A DNA stretch of 64,000 nt from an uncultured Bacteroidia bacterium (GTDB lineage Bacteria > Bacteroidota > Bacteroidia > Bacteroidales > UBA932). The position numbers and the translations under genes were made by a program. Numbering within the stretch: position 1 is the first letter of the stretch; each line of letters opens with the position of its first letter. Under the pieces are notes generated by a model. The model was given only the letters and a program-made list of their open reading frames with translations. It was not told where the DNA came from and made no database searches. Location of the stretch: NCBI GenBank assembly GCA_902785575.1, contig CACZZF010000002.1, positions 62,001 to 126,000 of the forward strand. The letters run 5' to 3'. Of this stretch, positions 42,099-51,168 are shown in pieces.

Positions 42099-44453
42099 TT
42101 ATTTCCCGGTCATTGAATAAGGTTTGTCGGCAGGCTTGAGGCCGCGGGACTTGTTGGGCTTGGAGGCCATCTCGAACTCGAGAACACCGCCCTCCAGCAG
42201 GTCCGCATGAGTCAAGTAGAGCTTTGAATAATCCTTGCCGTTCAAGGTCACTTTCTTCACGTAGCGATTGGTGTCGCTGACCTTGGGGGCCTTGATAACC
42301 AGTGACTTCCCGTTAGGAAGATTGATATTGACCTCCTTGAAGAACGGCGCTCCGATGACATACTGGTCGCTTCCCGGACAAACCGGATAGAAGCCCAGAG
42401 TACCGAAAATGTACCAGGCGCTCATCTGGCCGCAATCGTCGTTTCCGCCCAGGCCACGGATCTCCGGCTTGTACATCCTGTTGATGATCTCTCTCATCCA
42501 GTATTGCGTCTTCCAAGGCTGCGAGGTCCAGGCGTAGAGATAAGGAATATGGTGGCTCGGCTCGTTTCCGTGGACATAACCTCCGATAAGGCAGTCCTTT
42601 GTGATGTCCTCATTGTCGGCGTAGGCATATTCGGGGAGGTCGTTGTAGAACAACTCGTCAAGACCGGCGATGAATTTCTTCTCCCCGCCCATCATGGTCA
42701 TCACACCATACACATCTTGAGGAGCGTGGAAGGTGAAATTCAGAGAGTTACCTTCAATGAAGCCCTCTCCGACAGTCTGCATTATATCGAACTCTTTCTT
42801 AAAGGAACCGTCGGTGTATTTCGGGCGGCAGAAGCCAAGCCCGGGATCGAATACGTTGCGGTAGTACAGCGCCCTTTGGGCATATTCTTCCGCCACTTTT
42901 GAGTCCCCGGTTAGACGGGCGATGTTATAAATCGTCCAGTCGTCATAGGAATATTCAAGGGTATTGCTGGCCGCGGTGGAGATGTTGTCGTAGGGGACAT
43001 AACCCAACTTCATATAGTCCCCGAGCCCGCAATACCACTCCTGCTTGGATGTGGTCACCATGGCCTCCAGGGCCCGTTTCTTGTCAATGTCGAGACCTTT
43101 GACAATGGCGTCGGCAAGGACCGGCACGGCATGATAGCCGCTCATGCACCAGTTCTCGTTAGCCATGTGGCTCCAGACAGGAAGCATGTGAAGAACATTC
43201 TGGTCGTAATGGGCAAGCATTGACTCGACGATATCCCTGTCCCTTTCCGGTTTGAACAAGGCGAGGAAAGGATGCTCCGCCCTGTAGGTGTCCCAAAGGG
43301 AGAACACGGTGTAGTTCGTGAAGCCTTTGGCCTGGTGGATCTCGTGGTCCAGGCCCCTGTAGGATCCGTCCACATCCATGTAGACAGACGGGTTGATCAT
43401 CGTGTGGTAAAGGGATGTGTAGAACATCTTCTTCTCAGCGTCAGTGCCTTTGATGTCCATTACGGAAAGCTCTTTCTCCCAAGCGTTTCTGGCATCAGCG
43501 GCGATCTGGTCAAATGACTTTCCGGCAGCCTCTGCTTTCAGGTTCTTCAGGGCGCCGGTCGTTCCGGTTGAGGAGAGAGCGACCTTGACGGTCAGCTTGG
43601 GATCCTTTGAGGTGGCGAACTTGAACCAGGCCACGACTTTCCGTCCGGCGATAGCCGCGAAATTCTTGCTGGTGTCGAACTTGCTCCAGCCGCCCTTATA
43701 ATCTATCTTCTGGCGGTCTGTGTAGCCATATTCAACAATGGGTTGGGAGAACTCGATGGCGAAATACGTGTAGTTGGTCCGGGCCCAGCCGTTGGTGATT
43801 CTATATCCGGTAACAGTCTTGTCGTCAAGTACTTGAACTTCTGACCACAGAGTCTTCCCGTCGTAATCGTAGATGCCGTGGATGAGGTCCAGGATAATCT
43901 GTCCAGATCCTTCGCCTTGCTCAGGATGACAGAAAGTGTATTCATGAACTCCGACCCTTGCTGTCGCGGTTAGACGTGCCTTGACACCATAATCATCGAG
44001 TGTCACTTGATACAGTCCTGGGCTGGCACTCTCCGTGGAATGGCTGAATCTGCTACGGAATCCGCTGTCAGGATTGTCCGCTGTGCCGGGATTCAGCTTT
44101 AGCGGGCCAGTTGTGGGCATTATTAATATGTCTCCGAGGTCTGAGTGGCCCGTTCCACTGAAATGGGTGTGGCTGAATCCTACGATCGTAGGGTCGTTAT
44201 AGCGGTAACCGGCACAGGTCTCGTAGACCATCGGCTGATACTTTCCATTAATATTATGAGGAATAGTGTCGGTGTCCGGGCTGAGTTGCACGCCACCGAA
44301 AGGCACGCATGCTCCGGGGAAAGTGTGACCCATTCCGTCTGTGCCGATAAAGGGATCAACATAGCTTGTCTTGGTCTGAGCCATTGCGGTGGCGAGCGTC
44401 ATCAGCACCGCGGCTGACAGGGTGACAAGCTGGCGGATAAATCGTTGATTCAT
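42099..44453 (-). CDS. GH92 alpha-mannosidase (second of two)
   Basis: A 784-residue secreted paralogue of the neighbouring enzyme. Signal peptide ends TLATAMAQ. Motifs: YVDPFIGTDGMGHTFPGACVPFGG, FSHTHFSGTGHSDLGDI, TVFSLWDTYRAEHPFLALF, SHMANENWCMSGYHAVPVLADA, TLEYSYDDWTIYNIARL, HGNEPSHHIPYLYAWTS and GNDDCGQMSAWYIFGTLGFYPVCPGS. The two are clearly diverged, so different linkage preferences are plausible. An R1 repeat copy is embedded in frame near residue 175 (FCHPEQGEGSGQIILDL), replacing the usual short strand connection. Confidence 0.95.
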   Translation of the reverse strand: MNQRFIRQLVTLSAAVLMTLATAMAQTKTSYVDPFIGTDGMGHTFPGACVPFGGVQLSPDTDTIPHNINGKYQPMVYETCAGYRYNDPTIVGFSHTHFSGTGHSDLGDILIMPTTGPLKLNPGTADNPDSGFRSRFSHSTESASPGLYQVTLDDYGVKARLTATARVGVHEYTFCHPEQGEGSGQIILDLIHGIYDYDGKTLWSEVQVLDDKTVTGYRITNGWARTNYTYFAIEFSQPIVEYGYTDRQKIDYKGGWSKFDTSKNFAAIAGRKVVAWFKFATSKDPKLTVKVALSSTGTTGALKNLKAEAAGKSFDQIAADARNAWEKELSVMDIKGTDAEKKMFYTSLYHTMINPSVYMDVDGSYRGLDHEIHQAKGFTNYTVFSLWDTYRAEHPFLALFKPERDRDIVESMLAHYDQNVLHMLPVWSHMANENWCMSGYHAVPVLADAIVKGLDIDKKRALEAMVTTSKQEWYCGLGDYMKLGYVPYDNISTAASNTLEYSYDDWTIYNIARLTGDSKVAEEYAQRALYYRNVFDPGLGFCRPKYTDGSFKKEFDIMQTVGEGFIEGNSLNFTFHAPQDVYGVMTMMGGEKKFIAGLDELFYNDLPEYAYADNEDITKDCLIGGYVHGNEPSHHIPYLYAWTSQPWKTQYWMREIINRMYKPEIRGLGGNDDCGQMSAWYIFGTLGFYPVCPGSDQYVIGAPFFKEVNINLPNGKSLVIKAPKVSDTNRYVKKVTLNGKDYSKLYLTHADLLEGGVLEFEMASKPNKSRGLKPADKPYSMTGK
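43905..43933. repeat. R1 palindromic repeat inside GH92
   Basis: AGATCCTTCGCCTTGCTCAG followed by GATGACAGA. Compared with the copy at 10759-10786 the paired bases change together (ATTCT/AGAAT to ATCCT/AGGAT), keeping the stem. It encodes CHPEQGEGSG in the GH92 frame. Confidence 0.7.
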
Positions 44454-44525
44454 AATATATTATCTAGTATTAAAGTTTGTATATTCGCAACTATAAAATT
44501 GAGGAATAAACTGACTTTGAGACAG

Positions 44526-45608
44526 TTATCTGCCAGCCACTATTCCATATTTCCGTAGAATCTTCTTTACCGGCTTCTCGATAGACTGTGCCCAGAGCTG
44601 GTAGCCTCGATCAGAAGGGTGCGTACCATCCTGTGTCGTCTCATGGTCAGGGGCCGAGGCGCTCGGATGGATGTAATACACATCCTTATATTTCTTGCAG
44701 GCGATTTTCATCAGGCTGTCAGCGACAGCGATCCTGTTGGCTTCCGCCTCGTCCGTCCGTTTGTTGAAATTGCGCCACTCCCTGTAGATGGTCCGCTGGA
44801 AGATCAACGGTTTGCCGGGGTGGGCGGCCTGGACTTTCTCGATAAAAGGGAAGAGCCTTTCTTTGATCTGCTCGATGCTCGGGTTCGAGAAGGTGTCGAA
44901 GATGAAGGCATCTACATCCGAGGCCACAAGAACATCAGCGAAATAATCCTGGAGTTTGCAGTTTCCGCTGCATCCAAGGCTTAAAAGCTGAAGTCCTGTG
45001 TCTCTTGAGAATATGGCCGGATAGGCCATTCCGGCGCGGCTTGTGGATATTCCGTGAGTGAAACTCGAGCCGAATATACCGATCCGGCCTGTGAAAGGGT
45101 TGGGCATCGCCTCCAGCACGGAACCCTCTTCAACACCGATTTTCACTGAATATTCCTCACTGAGGATCGGCAGGTACATCAGGCATTCCTTTATGGTTCT
45201 GTCCATTCCGGAAATCAGGTTGAAAGGCTGCTCGAGGTCTCCAGATACTCCTGCTCCAGCCCAGACCCATTTGCCGTTTTCCCTGATATACAGGTCATAT
45301 CCCCTGGCTGAGAATCCGCCCGTGTTGTTAGGCCGGCCGACATCACCGTACTTTGTGAGTATCGTGATGGTAGGTGAATTGGTCCTGAAGGCCACTCCGA
45401 TTCCGGCCGAGTTCCTGACCTGGTTGTTCTCGCTTTTGGTGAAACCCTTGAATTTGACCGTGTCCACTCTATGGTAAGGATTCGGGGTGTTCATCAGCTT
45501 ACCTGTCAGGGTCAGATCACTGGCCTCCGTGTAAACAAACTTCGGTGTCGTTTGGGCCATGGCGCTAAACGCTATCACCATCAAAACCGGAAATAGAAGT
45601 CTTTTCAT
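44526..45608 (-). CDS. SGNH/GDSL-type esterase, secreted
   Basis: A 360-residue protein with signal peptide MKRLLFPVLMVIAFSAMAQ. The N-terminal beta domain (residues about 40-160) holds VAFRTNSPTITILTKYGD and RGYDLYIRENGKWVWAGA. The SGNH hydrolase domain follows: GIFGSSFTHGIS with the catalytic Ser, LGCSGNCKLQ, a FDTFSNPS block at the Asn position, and DGTHPSDRGYQLW with the catalytic Asp and His. Such enzymes remove acetyl or other acyl groups from glycans. It is transcribed ahead of the GH92 pair with a 72-nt gap that may hold its own promoter. Confidence 0.82.
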   Translation of the reverse strand: MKRLLFPVLMVIAFSAMAQTTPKFVYTEASDLTLTGKLMNTPNPYHRVDTVKFKGFTKSENNQVRNSAGIGVAFRTNSPTITILTKYGDVGRPNNTGGFSARGYDLYIRENGKWVWAGAGVSGDLEQPFNLISGMDRTIKECLMYLPILSEEYSVKIGVEEGSVLEAMPNPFTGRIGIFGSSFTHGISTSRAGMAYPAIFSRDTGLQLLSLGCSGNCKLQDYFADVLVASDVDAFIFDTFSNPSIEQIKERLFPFIEKVQAAHPGKPLIFQRTIYREWRNFNKRTDEAEANRIAVADSLMKIACKKYKDVYYIHPSASAPDHETTQDGTHPSDRGYQLWAQSIEKPVKKILRKYGIVAGR

Positions 45609-45640
45609 CTCGATGCTATGCTATATGATTATGCGATTCA

Positions 45641-45648
45641 CAAATTTA
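45641..45648 (-). promoter_or_regulatory. putative -7 element for the SGNH gene
   Basis: Minus-strand TAAATTTG, a match to TAnnTTTG, 33 nt upstream of the ATG at 45608. No clear -33 box was seen. Confidence 0.35.
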
Positions 45649-45728
45649 CAATTTTCGACGAATATTATGATAACTGTGGGATATTGTTTAAATGCGTGGC
45701 CTTAAAAGCATTAATAATTAAATCAATA

Positions 45729-45863
45729 ATGGAGAGGACAATCAAGAAAGACTATGAGGCTCCTTCAGCCGAGGTGCTGAAGGTGGATGTCGGGATAGTC
45801 ATCGCCACAAGCGTCGATTATCACGGATTTGGTGAAGAAGATGATTTGTCTGGCGGTAATTAA
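45729..45863 (+). CDS. 44-residue Bacteroidales small protein
   Basis: Starts at 45729 (MERTIKKDYEAPSAEVLKVD). The pattern 'YEAPSAEVLxV...VIATS...' followed by an acidic Gly-rich tail (GFGEEDDLSGGN) is frequent in short Bacteroidales proteins encoded ahead of surface lipoprotein genes; function is unknown to me. It lacks a classical signal peptide. The stop codon overlaps a strong Shine-Dalgarno of the next gene. Confidence 0.65.
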   Translation: MERTIKKDYEAPSAEVLKVDVGIVIATSVDYHGFGEEDDLSGGN

Positions 45864-45868
45864 GGAGG
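45863..45868 (+). promoter_or_regulatory. perfect Shine-Dalgarno AGGAGG
   Basis: AGGAGG lies 8 nt before the ATG at 45877, starting in the last base of the upstream stop codon. Most genes in this window show no such site, as is usual in Bacteroidota, so it supports this start and suggests coupling to the small peptide gene. Confidence 0.6.
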
Positions 45869-45876
45869 ATTGAGCG

Positions 45877-47379
45877 ATGAGAAAGTCATTCATTTTCATT
45901 ATTTTGGCGATAGCCACTATGGTTTCTTGCGAGAAGCGGTCCATAGAACTTGATTCAGAGGATCCTCAAGAGCCAAAAGAGATTGTATTCAACCTTGACG
46001 CGAAGCATCCGGGCACGGCCACAAGAGCCGTCAAGACCGGTTGGGAGACTGGCGATGTCGTATTCGTGTTTTTCTCTGGCGCATCTGCTCCGGCTTATCT
46101 TGAGATGAAGTGGGACGGTACCAAGTGGGTCAAGACCACCAAGAACAGCCTAGCCCTCAGCAATGGCCAGACTGGAACGATGACCGCTGTCTATCTTCCC
46201 TTCGGCAGTGGAGCCACGATTTCCAACGACAACGGAAGCTACAAGTTCAGCACAATTTACTATTCCTATTATCTGACCGCGGAACTTCCCTATACAGTCA
46301 AGGACAACACGGTCTCAGGGTGTTTCGGCATGAAGATTCCCGAAGGATTCATCCAGTTCTTTATTGATCAGGACGGCGCGGCTGAAAGCGATGTGGTCGA
46401 ACTTAGGGAACCGAAACTCACCCCTGTCGGGGTTGTTTCTGTCGATTCTGATGGTACTGTCAACACAGCCGAACTGGCTCATGGCGCCCCGCTACCAGGT
46501 TATGTTTACGACAAGGAAGACAAGGCTTCCGGCGAGTGCAAGGGCTATCTTTTCAGCGGAATACTTGAAGAAGACGCCCGCGGAGCCTCTTCTGATTACC
46601 ATTTCACCTTTGTGAAAGGCTCAAGTGCCAGATCTGCCCAGTATTATTTCAAGTCGTATTCAGGCAAGACCTTGTACAGGGGGGAGTCTGAAGGACGCGC
46701 CGTCAAACTTCCTGCCATCGGGAACTGGACCCAAGTCACTAATCACAAACCCATGGATCTCGGAGTGGATGTCAACGGACGGAGGCTTTACTGGTGCGAT
46801 ACCAACGTCGGAGCCGATCATGAGTATGAATCCGGTGACTTTTTCGCCTGGGGAGAGATTGAACCTCATTATACTACTCTTGATCCTCTTGTCTGGAAGA
46901 CAGGGATGGAAGGCGGTTACACTTCCGCCAATCATAGTTCAGTCATCACCAGCAAATACACTTCCGGCGGGTTAACCATCGACCTTTCAGATGATGCCGC
47001 TAACGCCAATCTGGGAGGTATCTGGAGGATGCCCACCGCCTCTGAGTGTGAGGCTTTGATTTCGAGTGGTAATGTGACGTGGACATGGGTTAAAAATTTC
47101 CAGTACGGAGCGTTTGATTATGCCGGTCCCGGTTTCAGGGTCATCTCGAAAACAGACAGTTACAAATGGATTTTCATCCCCGCTTCCGGCGCTTTGGACG
47201 GGACTACGAACATCAACACATGGTCTTGGTTCCAGTCAGATCCCGTCGGCATTTATTGGACGGCTACTACATTCAGCAAGGGTCATGACTACGATTTCTT
47301 CATCAGAGAGGGAAACAAGGGGACGACGTTCAATGACGATAATTACATGGGTGCCATGATCCGTCCCGTGATGAATTAA
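45877..47379 (+). CDS. fimbrillin-like lipoprotein with C-terminal FISUMP domain
   Basis: A 500-residue lipoprotein (lipobox MVSCEK near residue 18). Residues about 30-280 resemble Mfa-like/fimbrillin-family modules (KEIVFNLDAKHPGTATRAVKTGWETGDVVFVFF, LPFGSGATISNDNGSYKF, EDARGASSDYHFTFVKG). Residues about 285-500 are FISUMP-like: VDLG-type start MDLGVDVNGRRLYWCDTNVGA, DFFAWGE, GGIWRMPTASECEALIS, IFIPASGALDG, YWTATTFSKGHDYDFFI and the closing IRPVMN. It is probably surface-exposed or an adhesin-type subunit. A long hairpin follows 42 nt downstream. Confidence 0.75.
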   Translation: MRKSFIFIILAIATMVSCEKRSIELDSEDPQEPKEIVFNLDAKHPGTATRAVKTGWETGDVVFVFFSGASAPAYLEMKWDGTKWVKTTKNSLALSNGQTGTMTAVYLPFGSGATISNDNGSYKFSTIYYSYYLTAELPYTVKDNTVSGCFGMKIPEGFIQFFIDQDGAAESDVVELREPKLTPVGVVSVDSDGTVNTAELAHGAPLPGYVYDKEDKASGECKGYLFSGILEEDARGASSDYHFTFVKGSSARSAQYYFKSYSGKTLYRGESEGRAVKLPAIGNWTQVTNHKPMDLGVDVNGRRLYWCDTNVGADHEYESGDFFAWGEIEPHYTTLDPLVWKTGMEGGYTSANHSSVITSKYTSGGLTIDLSDDAANANLGGIWRMPTASECEALISSGNVTWTWVKNFQYGAFDYAGPGFRVISKTDSYKWIFIPASGALDGTTNINTWSWFQSDPVGIYWTATTFSKGHDYDFFIREGNKGTTFNDDNYMGAMIRPVMN

Positions 47380-47420
47380 AGGCTTGATTCAGAATTAATT
47401 GATACATAGGGTTTTAAAGC

Positions 47421-47453
47421 AAGTCCATCCCCTTATTCCGAGGGGATGGACTT
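47421..47453 (+). terminator. strong hairpin after the FISUMP gene
   Basis: AAGTCCATCCCC (47421-47432) pairs perfectly with GGGGATGGACTT (47442-47453) around a 9-nt loop. The 12-bp stem is followed by CTCGTTAATC, not a strict T-tract, so termination is likely but not certain. Confidence 0.65.
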
Positions 47454-47478
47454 CTCGTTAATCATTTATGCTGAACAG

Positions 47479-47509
47479 TTTCCAAATCACGGTAGATGTG
47501 TTATATTTG
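47479..47509 (+). promoter_or_regulatory. promoter of the metallophosphatase gene
   Basis: TTTC at 47479-47482 (one mismatch to TTTG), 19-bp spacer, then TATATTTG at 47502-47509, a perfect -7 box. The ATG at 47515 begins only 5 nt after the box, so the transcript may be almost or fully leaderless. Confidence 0.6.
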
Positions 47510-47514
47510 CATTT

Positions 47515-48987
47515 ATGGAAAGGATAAGATTATCATTCGTGGCGCTGGCCGCTTTTGCCGCCTTGGTGTTGTCCTGTGGACGGGTGGGAGAGCAAGTCGG
47601 CTTCGACGAGAGCGCCGTGGTTTTGTCCGTCGCGGCGGTCAGTGATGTTCATATAAACACCGGTCTTCCAGTGACTTCCGCCAAGTGGAAGAGCGCCCTT
47701 GAGCAACTCAAGGCGAAGGCCGCCGAGTCAGATCCTGACGGGTTGGACGGAGTGCTTGTGGCCGGAGACCTGATAGATTACCCGAGTGACCCGGCGATAC
47801 AGGAATTCAAGCGGGTCTATGAGTCTGTGATGGATCCTGTCAAAACGCCGTTGATTTACACCGTCGGTAATCATGATGTCCCGAATTACAAGTGGAGCGA
47901 GACGATGGTAGAGGATGCTGAATATATTCGTAAAGCATTAGGGGATAATTATTTCCAGACAGATGTCGATATTGAGGCCGGAACCGGTCTCGAATGCCGC
48001 CACTGCGTCATCGGTGATTATGATATCATAGCCATATCTCCTGACGGGACCAGCCCTGTAGTCTATGATCCTAAAGCGCTTGAATGGCTTGACAAAACGC
48101 TGTCCGAAGTCACATCTAAGAACCCTTCCAGATACGTGATCCTGATCACCCACCCGATGCTATATGACACCGTCTACGGCAGCCTTCTTGGAGAGGCGGA
48201 CGGCATCTGGAAGTCTTTTAGCCCGGGCTATTGGGCGACCAGGGAACTGCCTGAGATTTTGGCTAAATATCCGCAGGTCGTGGCGTTTGGAGGACATCTC
48301 CATTTCCCTCTCAATGATCCTCGGAGTATCTGGCAAGGGGCTTTCACGGCTTTGGGATGCGGTTCCGTAAGGTATATGGCCATAGAGGCGGGCGGTTATG
48401 AGGATATGGCTGGACAGACCATAATGAAAGACAAGGATGAGTTCTCTCAGGGGTATCTGGTCCAGTTCGACAAGAAGGGCAATATGATGATCCACAGGAT
48501 GGATTTCTACAATAAAGCGGTCATCGGGGAACCAATCATTATTTCCAAGCCATCTAAAAACGGGAAGCATCTGGACGCGTATTCTTTCCATCTCCGTAAG
48601 GCGGCGAATGAGCCTCCGACACTGCCATCGATGGATGTTGTCTATGAGAAATCACCTGAGCCTTGGAAGAAGAGCGAGCCGGGCTATTTCTCGGTGAGCT
48701 TCCCCGCCGGGACTGATGACGAGTTTGTCCATCATTATGTCTTGACGTTGAGCAAGGGTGATGAGCTGATCATGAGCAAGAAAATCCTGGCGGATTTCTA
48801 TAAGTACCCTCAGCCATCGATGATGAAACCGGTCTGGAAAGTGAATATGAGCATATTCGACCTTATCGGAAGTGATGACTGGGCAGGCCAGGAACAATTT
48901 GAGCCTGGTACCTATACAATCTCTCTTACCGCCTTTGACTCATGGGATGCGGCCAGTGAAACGCTTTCAAAAGAGATTGTGATATGA
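47515..48987 (+). CDS. calcineurin-like metallophosphoesterase lipoprotein
   Basis: A 490-residue lipoprotein. The start at 47515 (MERIRLSFVALAAFAALVLSCG) is chosen for the lipobox; the 23-codon upstream extension covers the promoter. Metal motifs: VAAVSDVHINT, VLVAGDLIDYP, YTVGNHDVPNY, LITHPMLYD, VAFGGHLHFPL. Residues about 350-490 form a C-terminal beta-sandwich (VSFPAGTDDEFVHHYVLTLSK). It is a secreted phosphoesterase of unknown substrate. It overlaps the six-hairpin glycosidase gene by 4 nt, hinting at a shared phosphorylated or surface glycan substrate. Confidence 0.85.
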   Translation: MERIRLSFVALAAFAALVLSCGRVGEQVGFDESAVVLSVAAVSDVHINTGLPVTSAKWKSALEQLKAKAAESDPDGLDGVLVAGDLIDYPSDPAIQEFKRVYESVMDPVKTPLIYTVGNHDVPNYKWSETMVEDAEYIRKALGDNYFQTDVDIEAGTGLECRHCVIGDYDIIAISPDGTSPVVYDPKALEWLDKTLSEVTSKNPSRYVILITHPMLYDTVYGSLLGEADGIWKSFSPGYWATRELPEILAKYPQVVAFGGHLHFPLNDPRSIWQGAFTALGCGSVRYMAIEAGGYEDMAGQTIMKDKDEFSQGYLVQFDKKGNMMIHRMDFYNKAVIGEPIIISKPSKNGKHLDAYSFHLRKAANEPPTLPSMDVVYEKSPEPWKKSEPGYFSVSFPAGTDDEFVHHYVLTLSKGDELIMSKKILADFYKYPQPSMMKPVWKVNMSIFDLIGSDDWAGQEQFEPGTYTISLTAFDSWDAASETLSKEIVI

Positions 48988-51146
48988 GCAAATACTCGTT
49001 GATCGTATTGTTGCTCGTCACATCGGTCTCGCTTGCGAACGCGGAAGGGATCGATCGTAAAGCGGTCGTCTCCCGGCACAATCCGGTGACCTATGTGTCA
49101 TCCGCGAAAAGCCCCGTACAAGTCGGCAATGGCCGTTTCGCTTTCGGTGCGGACATAACCGGACTCCAAACCTTCCGTTCCTTCAACACATTGAGTGATT
49201 GGGGCTGGCATTCAAATCCTCTCCCGGACGGTCTGTCCGTTGAGGACTACAAGCCGGTGGTTCTGGAAACGTGGGGGACTCGTATCCCGTATATCCTGAA
49301 CAATCCGGAATGTCCAGAGATATCCGATTGGCTTCGTTGGAACCCCCACAGGATCAATTTGGGACGAATAGGTTTCGTGCTGACAAAAGCGGATGGGGAA
49401 CGGGCTGAGGAGAAAGATTTGAGTGACACTCGTCAGGAGACTGATCTTTGGACCGGAATCGTGAATAGCCATTTTGCCCTGGAAGGAGTGCCGGTTTCTG
49501 TCAGGACAGCTTGCCATCCCACAATGGATCTTATTTCAATTCACGTGGAATCACCTCTGATTCAGTCTGGTAGGATAGGTCTGTTTGTGGATCTCCCGTA
49601 TTCCGATGGCAAGAGCATGCTGACCTCGGTCGGGGATTTCACTTGCCCTGAAAAACACAAAAGCTCATTGTCCTCACAAGTGCCCGGCAGCGGAGTGATC
49701 ACCCATGTTATGGATGATACCGAATATGAGATTGAGCTTCACTGGAAAGGTAATGCTGATCTTTCCCGGGTCAGCGACGCCGCCCATGAATACCGGTTTG
49801 TAACGTCAGGAGATGACAGTTTTGACGTCACAGTCCTTTTCCGGCCCTCGAGTATTCCGGAAATGGATACTCATGAGATTGTGGCAGAATCAAAGGGCGC
49901 GTCCGGATTGGAGGTTGAAGATGTGGAAAAAGCTTCCGTTGAAAGTTGGGAGAAATATTGGTTGACCGGTGCCGCGGTGGATCTGAGCGGGAGCTCCGAT
50001 CCTCGCTGGACGGAACTGGAGCGTCGTATTGTCCTTTCACAATTTGTCTTGAGACTTAACGAGACAGGATTATTCCCCCCTCAAGAAGCCGGGCTTGTGA
50101 ATAACGGGTGGTATGGACGTTTCCACTGGGAGATGATCTGGTGGCACGGAGCGCATTTCCTGCTTTGGAATCGTCCGTATTGCGTTGATGGCTACCTTTC
50201 GAAGTATAGCGCATTCATGGAAGAGGCGGTCTCACGGGCTTCTTCAGAAGGCCGGAAAGGGGCCAAATGGCCAAAATGCACTGGGAATTTCAATAGGGAG
50301 TGGCCTTGTGAGCCACATGCCGCTCTTTGCTGGCAGCAACCTCATCCAATCTGGTTCGCTGAGGAGGAATATCGCTTGAATCCGTCTCAGGAAGTACTTG
50401 ACAGATGGGCGGATGTGGTGATAAACACAGCCGATTATATGGCCGATTATGTCTTTTGGGACAAGGCCGGGAGGCGTTTTGTGATAGGGCCGCCTGTCAT
50501 TCCCGTTTCTGAGAACACGAAGATGCTGGAGACCATGAACCCCATATTCGAATTGGGCTATTGGCGTTTCGGTCTTCGAGTCGCATTGGATTGGGCAAAA
50601 CGACTCGGGCTGCCTGCCAAAAGGGTGAAGGCTTGGAAAGATGTTCTCCGCAAACTCTCTGATCTTCCCACGGAGGATGGATATTACATCACTCACGAGG
50701 GAATGGTGGACATGTGGACCAACTATAATTTCGAGCATCCCGCCCTTACTGGTGTTTACGGGTGGCTGCCGGGAGACGGTGTCGACGTTGAGACTTTCCG
50801 GCGCACATTCCATCATGTTTTGGAGACATGGCAGATGGACAGGATCTGGGGCTGGGATTATCCCATGCTCGCTATGGCCGCCGCCAGGCTTGGCGAACCC
50901 GAAACAGCTGTGGATTTGTTGTGTACGACCGCCCACAAGTTCAATTTCGACGCTCACGGTTTGGCCGACATGTACCCTTTCCCGTATTTTCCGGCAAATG
51001 GAGGTCTTTTGACTGCCGTGGCCATGATGTGCGCTGGTTGGGATGGGTTGCCTAAAGGTGTGGCCGGGTCGGTGGTAGAGAGTCCAGGTTTCCCGAAAGA
51101 CGGTAGTTGGGTTGTACGGTATGAAGGGTTCAATAAGATGATGTGA
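48984..51146 (+). CDS. six-hairpin ((alpha/alpha)6) glycosidase-like protein
   Basis: A 720-residue secreted protein, signal peptide ending SLANAEG. The N-terminal beta-sandwich (residues about 25-330) has VGNGRFAFGADITGLQTF, resembling GH65/GH95 N-domains. The barrel half holds NNGWYGRFHWEMIWWHGAHFLLWNRP, WPKCTGNFNREWPCEPHAAL, FVIGPPVIPVSENTKM, NFEHPALTGVYGWLPG and MDRIWGWDYPMLAMAAARL. Acidic residues such as Glu in HWEM and RIWGWD could be catalytic. I cannot assign it to a GH family by eye. It overlaps the phosphoesterase gene by ATGA. Confidence 0.65.
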   Translation: MSKYSLIVLLLVTSVSLANAEGIDRKAVVSRHNPVTYVSSAKSPVQVGNGRFAFGADITGLQTFRSFNTLSDWGWHSNPLPDGLSVEDYKPVVLETWGTRIPYILNNPECPEISDWLRWNPHRINLGRIGFVLTKADGERAEEKDLSDTRQETDLWTGIVNSHFALEGVPVSVRTACHPTMDLISIHVESPLIQSGRIGLFVDLPYSDGKSMLTSVGDFTCPEKHKSSLSSQVPGSGVITHVMDDTEYEIELHWKGNADLSRVSDAAHEYRFVTSGDDSFDVTVLFRPSSIPEMDTHEIVAESKGASGLEVEDVEKASVESWEKYWLTGAAVDLSGSSDPRWTELERRIVLSQFVLRLNETGLFPPQEAGLVNNGWYGRFHWEMIWWHGAHFLLWNRPYCVDGYLSKYSAFMEEAVSRASSEGRKGAKWPKCTGNFNREWPCEPHAALCWQQPHPIWFAEEEYRLNPSQEVLDRWADVVINTADYMADYVFWDKAGRRFVIGPPVIPVSENTKMLETMNPIFELGYWRFGLRVALDWAKRLGLPAKRVKAWKDVLRKLSDLPTEDGYYITHEGMVDMWTNYNFEHPALTGVYGWLPGDGVDVETFRRTFHHVLETWQMDRIWGWDYPMLAMAAARLGEPETAVDLLCTTAHKFNFDAHGLADMYPFPYFPANGGLLTAVAMMCAGWDGLPKGVAGSVVESPGFPKDGSWVVRYEGFNKMM

Positions 51147-51168
51147 ATAATATAAACGATTGATAAAC

